Source: Craurococcus roseus
GTDB taxonomy: Bacteria; Pseudomonadota; Alphaproteobacteria; Acetobacterales; Acetobacteraceae
Length of the DNA: 64,000 nt
Direction of reading: 5' to 3'
NCBI RefSeq assembly: GCF_039523795.1
Contig: NZ_BAAAFZ010000007.1
Coordinates: 124,001-188,000, forward strand
Shown: positions 46,361 through 54,342 of the stretch, piece by piece
How the letters are laid out: each line of letters begins with the position of its first letter
How positions within the stretch are numbered: position 1 is the stretch's first letter
Made by a program: the position numbers and the translations under genes
The notes under the pieces: model-generated
Databases searched by the model: none
The model's input: the letters and a program-made list of their open reading frames with translations, nothing else
What the model was told of the DNA's origin: nothing

Positions 46361-47875
46361 CTACTCCAGCACAACCTCGCCGCCGGCGCAGATGTCGCGT
46401 GCCGGCAGGCGCAACTCGCGCCCGTCGCCGAACACCGCCGTCAGGTCGGCGAGGCAGCGCGCCGGGCCGGGCGGCAGGTCCTCCGGCGGGGCGAACTCCA
46501 TGCTCTCGCCCGCGGGCAGCTCTGCGTGATCGAGGCGGTCGGGGCCGCGCGGCGCGCCGATCGGGTCGGCGTGCAGCGCCACCAGCGGCGCCGCGGCGGC
46601 GTTGCGGAGCCGCACGCCGCCGCTCGGCAGGGCGGCGGCCGGGGCTTTGGGCGCGGGAGTGGCGGCGTCCTCCTCGTCGCGCTGCGGGGCGGGCGGCGGC
46701 GCGAGCCGCTCGTCCAGCGTCCAGCCCGGGCGCAGCGCGATCAGGGTTTCGGCACAGATGTCGATGGCCCGGCGCTCTTCCGCCGCTTCCGTGTCGAACA
46801 CGACGCGGAGGTCGGCGTGGCAGCCGCCTTCGAAGGCGGCTTCATAGCGGGCGCCGGGGATTATCACCGCGGCGCCGAGCACGTCCTCGCCCCAGTCGCT
46901 CCCTTTGGTCGGGGCCAGGAAGGCCTGCCGCACGGTGCGGCGGTGGTCGTTCAGCAACACCACCCGGCGCGGCGCCTCGTCCGGGCGCTCCCCGAACACG
47001 ACGCCCTGCACGGCGCAGAGGTCCACGCCGTCCTTCACCTCCTCGCGGTTGCTCGCCGACACGGCCCGGAGGTCGAAGCGGCAGTCGCGGGAACGGACGC
47101 GCAGGCGGAAGTCGTCGCGCGGCGCGATCGTCGCCGCGCCGAGCCGGTCCGCGCCCCAGCCGCCGCCCCCGCCGGCCGGGCGGGCGTACAGTTCGCGGAT
47201 GCCGGCGCGGCCGCGATTGACCACCGGCACTTCGCGCACTGGCGCCGTCGCGTCGCCGAAGGCCATGCGGCGCGCGCGGCAGAGGTCCACGCGCTCCCGC
47301 GCCTGCTCCGTGTCGTCGGCGAACACGGCGCGCACGTCGAACACGCAAGCCGCTTGGCCCGCGCCGCGCAGCCGGAGGACATGGCTGCCGCCCGCCTCCA
47401 CCGTTTCCGATCCTAGGCGGTCGCGCCCACGCTCGCGCGAGCCGGGCGGGGACAGGTACAACTCGCGGAGGGCGACGTCGGTGTCGTTCTGCACCTCCAC
47501 CTCCCGCGCCGGGCCGGTGTCGGCGAAGGCGGCGCGCGGGGCGCCGCGGCAGGCGTCGAAGCGCCGCCGCTCCTCCTCGCCGTCCTCGAACACGGCCACA
47601 GCCTGCCAGGCGCAGGTCGCCGGGCGCCGGTCGAGCGGCACGCGCAGGCTGGCCCGCGGCGGCAGCACCCCGTTGCCGAGCCGGTCGGGCCCGCGGTCCT
47701 CGGCCCCGGCCGGATGGACGAAGAGTTCGCGCAGCACGCGGCCTGTGTCGTTGGCCACCGTCGCCTCGCGCGCCGGGGCGCGCGGCGCAGGGCGCTGGGC
47801 GGCGTCCTCGCCCGCGGGCTGCGCCGCGGCCGGCGCCGCGAGCGCCACCAAGGATGCGAGGACGACGCGCAGCAT
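46361..47875 (-). CDS. Secreted protein with five tandem cysteine-pair repeats
   Basis: This 504-residue protein has a Sec signal peptide (MLRVVLASLVALAAPAAAQ) and five repeats of about 88 residues, starting near residues 37, 125, 215, 304 and 420. Each repeat has a core of the type N-x-T-x-x-x-LRELYLSP, a R/W-G-x-D-R-LG turn, a C-x-x-D-x-RAVF segment and a D-x-C end. Paired cysteines are 88/109, 177/199, 265/287, 352/374 and 474/496, spaced 21 or 22 apart, and probably form one disulfide per repeat. Single copies of such a domain occur in other proteobacterial secreted proteins of unknown function; I know no name for it. A Pro/Ala linker precedes the fifth repeat. The ATG at 47875 is chosen because it starts the signal peptide. 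Confidence 0.8.
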   Translation of the reverse strand: MLRVVLASLVALAAPAAAQPAGEDAAQRPAPRAPAREATVANDTGRVLRELFVHPAGAEDRGPDRLGNGVLPPRASLRVPLDRRPATCAWQAVAVFEDGEEERRRFDACRGAPRAAFADTGPAREVEVQNDTDVALRELYLSPPGSRERGRDRLGSETVEAGGSHVLRLRGAGQAACVFDVRAVFADDTEQARERVDLCRARRMAFGDATAPVREVPVVNRGRAGIRELYARPAGGGGGWGADRLGAATIAPRDDFRLRVRSRDCRFDLRAVSASNREEVKDGVDLCAVQGVVFGERPDEAPRRVVLLNDHRRTVRQAFLAPTKGSDWGEDVLGAAVIIPGARYEAAFEGGCHADLRVVFDTEAAEERRAIDICAETLIALRPGWTLDERLAPPPAPQRDEEDAATPAPKAPAAALPSGGVRLRNAAAAPLVALHADPIGAPRGPDRLDHAELPAGESMEFAPPEDLPPGPARCLADLTAVFGDGRELRLPARDICAGGEVVLE

Positions 47876-48018
47876 CGGCACGGACTCCATTCTTCCGGCG
47901 CAATATGCGCGATGCAAACCTATGGTTGCAAGGTCGCGGCGTTGCTGGTGCGCAGGATGTTGCCGCGTGCGGCGGAGCGGCCACTATGCGCCACCCCACC
48001 ACGAGGATGACGCCAGGC

Positions 48019-48756
48019 ATGCCGCTCGATCCCGCCACCAAGGCCAAGCTGGAGGGCATCTCCACGGCCACCGTCACCACCTTGCTGCTCAAGAAGGGCC
48101 TGCGGAACATCTGGATGCGCGGGCCGCTCCCCTTCACCGCTGCCGCGCGCGGCAAGCGGCTGGTCGGCCCCGCCTTCACCCTGCGCTTCGTGCCGGCGCG
48201 GGAGGATCTGGCGACGCCCGAGAGTTGGTCGTCGCCGCGCTCCACCCGCGCCGCCATCGAGGCCATGCCGGCGGGCTGCGTCGCCGTGGCGGACGCCATG
48301 GGCGTGACGGACGCCGGCATCTTCGGCGACATCCTATGCGCCCGGCTGATGAAGCGCGGCGTGGCCGCCCTCGTCACGGACGGCGTGGTGCGCGACGTGG
48401 CCGGGGTGGAAGGCACCGGGATGCCGGTTTGGAGCCGCGGCGGAGCGGCGCCGCCCTCCGTCGCCGGCCTCACCTTCGTCGGCTGGCAGGAGCCGGTGGG
48501 CTGCGGCGGGGTTGCGGTGTTCCCGGACGACGTGGTCGTGGCCGACGGCGACGGCGCGGTGTGCATCCCGGCGGCGCTGGTGGACGAGGTGGCGAACGGG
48601 GGCGAGGAGCAGGAGCGGCTGGAAGCGTGGATACTCGGCCGCGTCGAGGCGGGCGACGCGTTGCCGGGCCTTTACCCGCCGAACGCCGAGAATAGGGCAC
48701 GCTACGACGCGGAGAAGAAGCGGTTGGGCGTGCACCTGCCCGCCACAGGGCCATGA
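48019..48756 (+). CDS. RraA-family protein (aldolase/dehydratase-like)
   Basis: This 245-residue protein is of the RraA / 4-hydroxy-4-methyl-2-oxoglutarate aldolase fold. The N-terminus MPLDPATKAKLEGISTATVT and NIWMRGPLPF are typical of the non-RNase-E-regulator branch. GIFGDILCARLMKRGVAALVTDGVVRD contains the conserved Gly-Asp and Arg-Asp residues that bind pyruvate and a divalent metal. Such enzymes cleave hydroxy-oxo acids or decarboxylate oxaloacetate; the true substrate here is not evident. In-frame ATGs also exist at 47986 and 48007; 48019 best matches homologue starts. It is divergent from the repeat protein and is the last intact gene before a decayed region. Confidence 0.85.
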   Translation: MPLDPATKAKLEGISTATVTTLLLKKGLRNIWMRGPLPFTAAARGKRLVGPAFTLRFVPAREDLATPESWSSPRSTRAAIEAMPAGCVAVADAMGVTDAGIFGDILCARLMKRGVAALVTDGVVRDVAGVEGTGMPVWSRGGAAPPSVAGLTFVGWQEPVGCGGVAVFPDDVVVADGDGAVCIPAALVDEVANGGEEQERLEAWILGRVEAGDALPGLYPPNAENRARYDAEKKRLGVHLPATGP

Positions 48757-49251
48757 GGCCCGCGCAGTGGGCGGGCCCTCGCGGCCGGTCCGTCGTTGCT
48801 TCGGGCGAAGAACTGGCACGCGGGCGGCGGCCCCGCGCGCGGACAGCATCGACGGCCACTTGGGTCCGGGCCCGTTCAACCGGCGCGCCGTGTTCGACAG
48901 CGTGGGCTTCATCCACGTCCTGACGCGGGAGCGGGCGGGACTGGCTCCCCTGCTGCGCCTTCGCCGTGCCGCGCCGGATGGTGCAGGAAGCGCCGAACAG
49001 CTGCGCCGCCCTCCTCTGCTCGCGGTCGTCGAGGCCCCCGCCCACGCCGACGAGGCGGGGAACCGGAAGGAGGTGGCCGCGGCGATCAATGCGCAGCACT
49101 GCCTCAACCGGCCGCGGACGGCGGCGGAGCAGGCGTCGACCGGCAACTTTGGCGACGGCCCCGGCAAGGTGCGGCGCGTGCCGGAGCGCATCGGCGGCTT
49201 CGCCCCCCTCCCCCGGCATCCCATGGCGGCGTGGATGCTCACCCGTAGGAA
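48757..49251. other. Degenerate intergenic region before the cyanase remnant
   Basis: About 500 bases with no intact gene lie here. Open frames on both strands do not resemble any family I recognise and change character along their length, as expected for decaying DNA next to insertion sequences. The N-terminal part of the cyanase gene, which should lie at the right end, could not be found. Confidence 0.5.
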
Positions 49252-49504
49252 GTGTTGGAGGTGGGGCGGATGGCGGCGGAGTCGCACCACGCGCGGGGAT
49301 TGGCCGAGGTGTTCGGCCTCGACGAGGGGGAGGAAGCGACGCTCTGCGAGATCCCCTATCGCGGCGCCCAGCCCATGCCTCCGGCCGAACCTCTCGTCTA
49401 CCGCTTCTACGGGCTCGTGCTGGTCTATGGCACGATTTGAAAGGAGATGATCCACGAGGAGATCGACGACGGCATCATGCCCGCCACCCACCACGACATG
49501 CGGC
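49252..49504 (+). pseudogene. cynS: Cyanase remnant (cynS), truncated and interrupted
   Basis: The frame encodes RMAAESHHARGLAEVFGLDEG, then CEIPYRGAQPMPPAEPLVYRFYGL and VYGTI, which align with the cyanase pattern IP-x-RG ... P-x-YRFYE ... VYGTT. A stop codon (TGA 49438-49440) interrupts the frame, after which KEMIHEEIDDGIMPA continues in the same frame, matching the cyanase segment LK-x-x-HE-x-FGDGI. The first 60-70 residues are missing, and an IS630 element is inserted at TA 49505. Cyanase converts cyanate and bicarbonate to ammonia and carbon dioxide. The gene cannot make an active enzyme. Confidence 0.8.
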
Positions 49505-49506
49505 TA

Positions 49507-50640
49507 GCGTCCTGACCGGGAAGTTTCTGCGATTATCCCCCCGGCCGAGGGATGGTCGCCATGGGCAGGGCCGCGGCCGGGATCGAGCTGAGCGCGGCGG
49601 AGCGCGGCCGCTGGCCCGGGCGCACAAGACCGGCCAAGCCATGGCGCGTCGGGCGCGCATCGTGCTGGCGGCCGCGGCGGGGTTGGAGAACAAGGCGACC
49701 CGCGCCGAGGTCGGGGCGGACGCCAACACGGCCGGCGAGTGGCGCCGCCGCTTCGCTGCGCGTCGGCTTGGCGGTTTGCTGGACGAGCCGGGGCCGGGGA
49801 CGCCCCGCGAGACCGGCGACGGCGAGATCGCCGCCACGATCCGGCTGACGCTGGAGGCGGCGCCGCCGGGGACGACGCACTGGTCGCTGCGCTCGATGGC
49901 CGAGGCGGTCGGCTACGCGCCGTCCACCATCCACCGCGTCTGGCGCGCCTTCGGGCTGCAGCCGCACCGGGCCGAGGCCCCCAAGCTCTCGAACGGCCCG
50001 CTCTTCGCGGAGAAGGTCCGCGACACCGTCGGCCTCCACCTGGCGCCGCCCGAGCGGGCGCTGGCGCTGCGCGTGGGCGAGAAGCCGCAGATCCAGGCGC
50101 TCGACCGCAGCCAGCCGTTGCTGCCGATGCGCCCGGGCCGGGCCGAACGGCGGCCCCGCGACCACGCCCGCCACGGCGCGACCTCGCTGTTCGCCGCGCC
50201 CGGCATCGCCACCGGCGCGGCGATCGGCCGTCGCCGTCCCGAGCACCGCTCGAGCGGGTTCCGGAAGTCCCTGGACCAGGTCGGGGCCAGCGTGCCCCCT
50301 GGCCCCGACGTCCACCTCGTGATGGGCAACTGCGCCACCCACAAGACCAAGCCGCTCCGCGACCGGCCCGCCAAGCGGCCGCGGCGGCGCGTCCATTTCA
50401 CGCCCGCCGGCGCCCCTCGGATCAACCAAGTCGAGCGCCTCTTCGCCCCGATCGCCGACAAGCAGATCCGGCGCGGCGTCCACCCAAGCGCTCGAGAGCG
50501 ACATCCGCGCCCTCATCGGCGCCCGCGACGCCGACCCCAAGCCCTTCCGCTGGACCGCGTCCGCCGACGACATCCCCGCCGCCGTCCAGCGCTTCTGCGT
50601 CAGGACCCAGCAGACCGGAAGGATTACGGAATCAGGACGC
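49507..50640 (+). mobile_element. IS630-family insertion sequence, decayed
   Basis: This 1134-bp element has 9-bp terminal inverted repeats, GCGTCCTGA at 49507-49515 and TCAGGACGC at 50632-50640, flanked on each side by TA (49505-49506 and 50641-50642), the target duplication typical of IS630/Tc1-mariner elements. It is inserted in the cyanase remnant. The transposase within is broken, so it can move only if an active copy supplies the protein. Confidence 0.85.
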
Positions 50641-50643
50641 TAA
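49552..50643 (+). pseudogene. IS630-family transposase, frameshifted with lost catalytic residues
   Basis: Three frames must be joined. The start (GRAAAGIELSAAERGRW, from 49552) passes to the main frame near 49610 (LARAHKTGQAMARRARIVLAAAAG through WINQ-like INQVERLFAPIADKQIRRGVH), and another shift near 50485 leads to ALESDIRALIGARDADPKPFRWTASADD, ending at TAA 50641-50643. In the family DDE triad the first Asp (usually VDEK) is Gly (VGEKPQIQALD) and the second (usually MDNY) is also Gly (MGNCATHK); only the Glu in INQVER remains. The helix-turn-helix region is recognisable. It is clearly inactive. Confidence 0.85.
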
Positions 50644-50757
50644 ACGCTTTCCAGCTTGTCAAGGCGGTCGCGGGCCAGGGGCGAGCGACTGGGCGCCCCT
50701 TCGAGAGGTGTCGGACGGCTGAGCCCCGCGGGGTCGGCCCGGGCGCCGATAGGGGTC

Positions 50758-50765
50758 GCCGGACA
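50758..50765. repeat. Target-site duplication, left copy (GCCGGACA)
   Basis: This is an 8-bp direct repeat identical to 52499-52506 and immediately outside the left inverted repeat of the ISL3 element. An 8-bp duplication is normal for ISL3-family insertions, and its perfect preservation indicates a recent event. Confidence 0.9.
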
Positions 50766-52498
50766 GGTTCATCCGCACATCCTGTGACGGCGGCAGGTTC
50801 TGGACGGCGTATTGGCGGCGCTCGCCGCGATGGCCGAGACTCGCCCGATGCGGTTCTCCCCCATCCAGATCCCGGCGGCGCCGGCCGGGTTGCTGGTCGA
50901 GGCGGTCGCGGTCGAGCCCGACCGCGTCGTCATCACGGCTTGTGCCGACGCGCCGGGCGCCTCTTGCCCGGCCTGCGGCGCCGTGGCCGGCAAGGTCCAC
51001 GGCCATTACTGGCGGATGCTCGCCGACCTGCCCTGGCACGACCGCCGCGTCGTTTGGCGCCTCCGGGTCCGGCGCTTCCGTTGCGACCGCTGCGAACGGC
51101 GCACCTTCGCCGAGCGCCTGCCGGACGTCGCCGCGCCCAAGGCGCGGCGGACGGGGCGCCTCGCCCGCGCGCAGGCCGGCATCGGCCTGGCGGTCGGCGG
51201 CGAGCCGGGGGCGCGGCTCTCGTCCGGGCTCGCCATGCCGGTGAGCGGCGACACGGTGCTGCGCTTGGTCCGCAAGCTGCCGGCCCCGCCCCGTCCCGCG
51301 CCGCGCGTGGTCGGGGTCGACGACTGGGCGTGGCGCCGCGGCCGGCGCTACGGGACCATCGTGTGCGACCTGGAACGGCGGCGCGTGGTCGACCTCCTGC
51401 CGGACCGCTCCGCCGCGCCCCTGCGGGCTTGGCTGGAGCGACACCTGGGCGTCGCCGTCGTCAGCCGCGACAAGGCCGGGTCCTATGCGGAGGCCGCCCG
51501 CACCGGGGCTCCCGGCGCCCTGCAGGTGGCGGACCGGTGGCACCTCCTGGTCAACGCGTCGGACGCGCTGCGCGGGGTGATTGAGCGCCACCAAGCGAAG
51601 CTGCGCGAGGCGGCCCGGCTCTGCGCCGCGAAGGGGAAGGCTCCCGCGGCCCGGCCAACACCGGCGAAGCCTCCCCGGCCGGGCGCGGAGGCGCCGGACG
51701 CCCGACGACGGACGCGCTTCGATGCCGTCATCCGCTTGCACGCGCAAGGCGTGCCCATCAAGCGGATCGCGCGCCGGACCGGGGTGGCCCGGAACGCGGT
51801 CCGGCGTTGGCTGCGGGCCGGCGAGTACGTCCCCTACCGGCGCGCGCCCGGACCGAGCCTGCTGGATCGGCATCTCACCTTCGTCGAGGAGCGTTGGCGC
51901 GCCGGCCAGCGCAGCAGCGCCGCGCTCTGGCGCGCCCTGCAGGAGCGGGGGTTCGAGGGCGGCTACGACATCGTCCGGCGCTGGGCCAAGCGACGCCGCG
52001 CGGACGGGGGCCCCGAAGAACCGGGCGCGGCCAGCCCGTCCTGGCGCGTGCCGTCGAGCCGCCGAGCGGCCCGCCTCCTGACGGGCGACCCGGCCTCGCT
52101 GGACGACGCCGGCCGCCTGTTCGCCGCCACCCTCCGGGCGATCGCGCCCGGGATCCGGGCCGCGGCCGACCTCGTCGGCGCCTTCGGCCGGGTCATCCGC
52201 GGCGGCGACGCCGACGCGCTCGACACGTGGCTCGACGCCGCTTCGGCCACGCCGCTGCGTTCCTTCGCCGAAGGTCTCCGCGCCGACCGCCAAGCCGTGC
52301 GCGCCGCCGTCGCCGAGCCCTGGAGCAACGGTCCGGTCGAAGGGCAGATCAACCGCCTGAAGCTGATCAAGCGGCAGATGTTCGGCCGCGCCAAGTTCGA
52401 CCTGCTCCGGCAGCGCGTGCTGCACGCCGCCTGATCCGAACCGACGCGGGTCGAGGGCGTGGCGATCTGCCCGCCGTCACAGGATGTGCGGATGAACC
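50766..52498 (+). mobile_element. ISL3-family insertion sequence, complete
   Basis: This 1733-bp element is bounded by perfect 28-bp inverted repeats (50766-50793, beginning GGTTCATCCGCACATCC, and 52471-52498) and flanked by the 8-bp repeats GCCGGACA. It contains one intact transposase gene. It sits about 120 bases downstream of the decayed IS630 element, so two independent insertions hit the same degraded locus. Confidence 0.93.
50848..52434 (+). CDS. ISL3-family transposase
   Basis: This intact transposase has about 528 residues from ATG 50848 (in-frame TTG 50812 and ATG 50830 are possible longer starts). An N-terminal zinc-finger-like region (SCPACGAVAGKVHGHY ... CDRCERRTF) and helix-turn-helix precede the DDE catalytic domain: VGVDDWAWRRGRRYGTI with the first Asp, SRDKAGSYAEAA with the second, and EPWSNGPVEGQINRLKLIKRQMFGRAKFDLLRQRVL with the catalytic Glu. 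An inserted segment (about residues 280-410) carries a second helix-turn-helix (GVPIKRIARRTGVARNAVRRWLRAGEY). It mobilises the surrounding element. Confidence 0.93.
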   Translation: MRFSPIQIPAAPAGLLVEAVAVEPDRVVITACADAPGASCPACGAVAGKVHGHYWRMLADLPWHDRRVVWRLRVRRFRCDRCERRTFAERLPDVAAPKARRTGRLARAQAGIGLAVGGEPGARLSSGLAMPVSGDTVLRLVRKLPAPPRPAPRVVGVDDWAWRRGRRYGTIVCDLERRRVVDLLPDRSAAPLRAWLERHLGVAVVSRDKAGSYAEAARTGAPGALQVADRWHLLVNASDALRGVIERHQAKLREAARLCAAKGKAPAARPTPAKPPRPGAEAPDARRRTRFDAVIRLHAQGVPIKRIARRTGVARNAVRRWLRAGEYVPYRRAPGPSLLDRHLTFVEERWRAGQRSSAALWRALQERGFEGGYDIVRRWAKRRRADGGPEEPGAASPSWRVPSSRRAARLLTGDPASLDDAGRLFAATLRAIAPGIRAAADLVGAFGRVIRGGDADALDTWLDAASATPLRSFAEGLRADRQAVRAAVAEPWSNGPVEGQINRLKLIKRQMFGRAKFDLLRQRVLHAA

Positions 52499-52506
52499 GC
52501 CGGACA
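52499..52506. repeat. Target-site duplication, right copy (GCCGGACA)
   Basis: This matches 50758-50765 base for base and directly follows the right inverted repeat of the ISL3 element. Confidence 0.9.
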
Positions 52507-52683
52507 AAGTCGACAGGGCCGATTCGGCGCTTGGTGGCGCACTGCGCACCACGGGGACGTTCCGCCGCCACGAGGGGGGGGGGAACCCGCGCCCTTTGAC
52601 CCGCCAGAGGGCGCTCTCTATATGCCCGTCCTGTCCGGCCGGACGCGCCCATCCGCGCGCCGCGGCGACTTGAAGGTTTCTCT

Positions 52684-53259
52684 ATGGCCCAGCCGCTCAT
52701 GCCGAAGGCCACCGCCGTGTGGCTCATCGAGAAGACGTCGCTCACGTTTGAGCAGGTCGCCGATTTCGTCGGTATGCACCCGCTGGAGGTGCAGGCGATC
52801 GCCGACGGAGAGGTGGCGCAAGGCATCATCGGGTACGATCCCGTCTTGAACGGGCAGCTCACGCGCGAGGAGATCGCGCGCTGCGAAGCGGATTCCTCCG
52901 CGCGCCTGAACATCACGCACAGCGCGCTTCCGATCCCCAAAGCGCGCAGCAAGGGCGCCCGCTACACGCCGGTTTCGAAGCGAAACGACAGGCCGGATGG
53001 CATTGCTTGGCTGCTCCGAAACCATCCGCAGCTCACCGAGCAGCAGATCTCCAAGCTCCTGGGCACCACCAAAGACACCATCGCCAAGGTGCGGGACCGC
53101 AGCCATTGGAACAGCGCCAACATCAAGCCGCGCGACCCGGTGATCCTCGGTTTGGTCACCCAATCGGATCTGAACGCCGCGCTCGCCGCAGCCGGGGATC
53201 GCGCCGGGGGCGGCGCGCCGCCCCCGGCCGCCGATGCACCTGAAGAAACCGCGGCCTGA
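52684..53259 (+). CDS. trcR: Cell-cycle transcriptional regulator TrcR (DUF1013)
   Basis: This 191-residue protein is of a family confined to Alphaproteobacteria. The start MAQPLMPKATAVWLIEKTSLTFEQVADFVGMHPLEVQAIADGEVA and the later WLLRNHPQLTEQQISKLLGTTKDTIAKVRDRSHWN are strongly conserved and contain two helix-turn-helix-like segments. The motif NIKPRDPV closes the conserved part; a short Ala/Pro-rich tail follows. Members are described as cell-cycle-linked transcription regulators. It lies 177 bases beyond the ISL3 target duplication and appears undamaged. It is strong evidence for the class of the host. Confidence 0.93.
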   Translation: MAQPLMPKATAVWLIEKTSLTFEQVADFVGMHPLEVQAIADGEVAQGIIGYDPVLNGQLTREEIARCEADSSARLNITHSALPIPKARSKGARYTPVSKRNDRPDGIAWLLRNHPQLTEQQISKLLGTTKDTIAKVRDRSHWNSANIKPRDPVILGLVTQSDLNAALAAAGDRAGGGAPPPAADAPEETAA

Positions 53260-53299
53260 CGCGTGGCCGGCGCGCCCGGGTTCCGTCGCGCCGATTGGT

Positions 53300-53470
53300 T
53301 CAGGCGTCGCGGCGCAGGCGTTCGATCTCTTCCTTCAACCGCAGCTTTTCCAGCTTGAGGCGGGACAACTCGGCGGCGTCCGGGCGCGGTCGGGTGTCTT
53401 CTTCGACGATCTGCCGCTCCAGCGCCGCATGGCGTTCTTCCAGGGTCTTCAGCCTCGGCGATGGCGCCAT
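53300..53470 (-). CDS. DUF465 (YdcH-like) small protein
   Basis: This 56-residue helical protein starts MAPSPRLKTLEERHAALERQIVEE and ends with the family motif LSRLKLEKLRLKEEIERL. DUF465/YdcH proteins form a short coiled coil; their role is unknown. GAGGAGG precedes the ATG at a good distance. It is divergent from a second DUF465 gene 121 bases away, an arrangement that could allow hetero-oligomers of the two products. Confidence 0.88.
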   Translation of the reverse strand: MAPSPRLKTLEERHAALERQIVEEDTRPRPDAAELSRLKLEKLRLKEEIERLRRDA

Positions 53471-53591
53471 ACGGATGCCTCCTCATTCCGGCTTCGGTGC
53501 GTTGCCGGCTGGATTGTTGCGCCGGCGGCCGGGCATGATATGGCCCGCGGCGTTCCTCCGCAGCCCCGATCCTGCTACGGATGCCGCTCCG

Positions 53592-53795
53592 ATGCTCGAT
53601 GACCGCGAATCCCTGCTCCGGCGGCTGCACGAGATGCGCAGCGAGCACCGCGATCTCGACACGGTCATCGCGCGCCTCAGCGCGGAACGGACGGACCAGT
53701 TGCAGGTGCAGCGTTTGAAGAAGCGCAANNNNNNNNNNNNNAAGGACGAGATATCCCGGCTCGAAAGCCGCCTCGTCCCCGACATCATCGCATAG
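53592..53795 (+). CDS. DUF465 (YdcH-like) small protein, contains undetermined bases
   Basis: This is a 67-residue paralogue of the divergent gene (MLDDRESLLRRLHEMRSEHRDLD ... LQVQRLKKR ... KDEISRLESRLVPDIIA). Twelve undetermined bases (53730-53741) fall inside the conserved RLKKEKL-RLKDEI motif but keep the frame. It stands 49 bases upstream of purE on the same strand and may be co-transcribed with purEK. Its function is unknown, probably a small coiled-coil protein. Confidence 0.85.
   Translation: MLDDRESLLRRLHEMRSEHRDLDTVIARLSAERTDQLQVQRLKKRXXXXXKDEISRLESRLVPDIIA
53730..53741. other. Undetermined bases (12 N)
   Basis: This is a run of twelve N within the second DUF465 gene. The run keeps the reading frame, so it probably masks a repeat-like AAG-rich stretch rather than a true gap. 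Confidence 0.95.
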
Positions 53796-53844
53796 CCATG
53801 GGCCTTGTCCGCAAGGAAGCGCGCCGGCGCCGGGGCGCCACTCC

Positions 53845-54342
53845 GTGACGGACGCGCCCCGGCCGCCGGCCCTCGTCGGGTTGATCATGGGCAGCCGCTC
53901 CGATTGGGACACCATGCGCCACGCCGCCACGATGCTCGACGAGTTGGCGATCCCCCACGAAGCCGCCGTGGTGTCCGCGCACCGCACGCCGGCGCGCTTG
54001 TACCGATACGCGACCGAAGCCGAAGGGCGGGGGCTCCGGGTGTTGATCGCCGGCGCGGGCGGCGCGGCGCACCTGCCGGGGATGGCGGCGGCGATGACCC
54101 CCCTGCCCGTCCTCGGCGTCCCGGTCGAAAGCCACGCGCTGAAGGGCATGGACAGCCTGCTGTCCATCGTCCAGATGCCGGCGGGCGTCCCGGTGGGGAC
54201 GCTGGCCATCGGCCGGGCCGGCGCGGTCAACGCGGCGTTGTTGGCGGCGGCGATCCTCGCCTTGTCGGACGGAGGCCTCGCCGCGCGGCTCGCCGCTTGG
54301 CGCGCGGCCCAGACCGAAGCGGTTCCGACGGAACCGTCGTGA
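53845..54342 (+). CDS. purE: 5-(carboxyamino)imidazole ribonucleotide mutase PurE
   Basis: This 165-residue class I PurE starts with GTG. It has the signature LIMGSRSDWDTMRHA (phosphate-binding GSxSD), VVSAHRTPARL (active-site His), IAGAGGAAHLPGMAAA and GVPV. It moves the carboxyl group of N5-CAIR to give CAIR in purine synthesis, using the product of PurK. Its stop overlaps the purK GTG start (GTGA), coupling the two genes. The octameric cytoplasmic enzyme is essential for de novo purine synthesis. Confidence 0.96.
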   Translation: MTDAPRPPALVGLIMGSRSDWDTMRHAATMLDELAIPHEAAVVSAHRTPARLYRYATEAEGRGLRVLIAGAGGAAHLPGMAAAMTPLPVLGVPVESHALKGMDSLLSIVQMPAGVPVGTLAIGRAGAVNAALLAAAILALSDGGLAARLAAWRAAQTEAVPTEPS

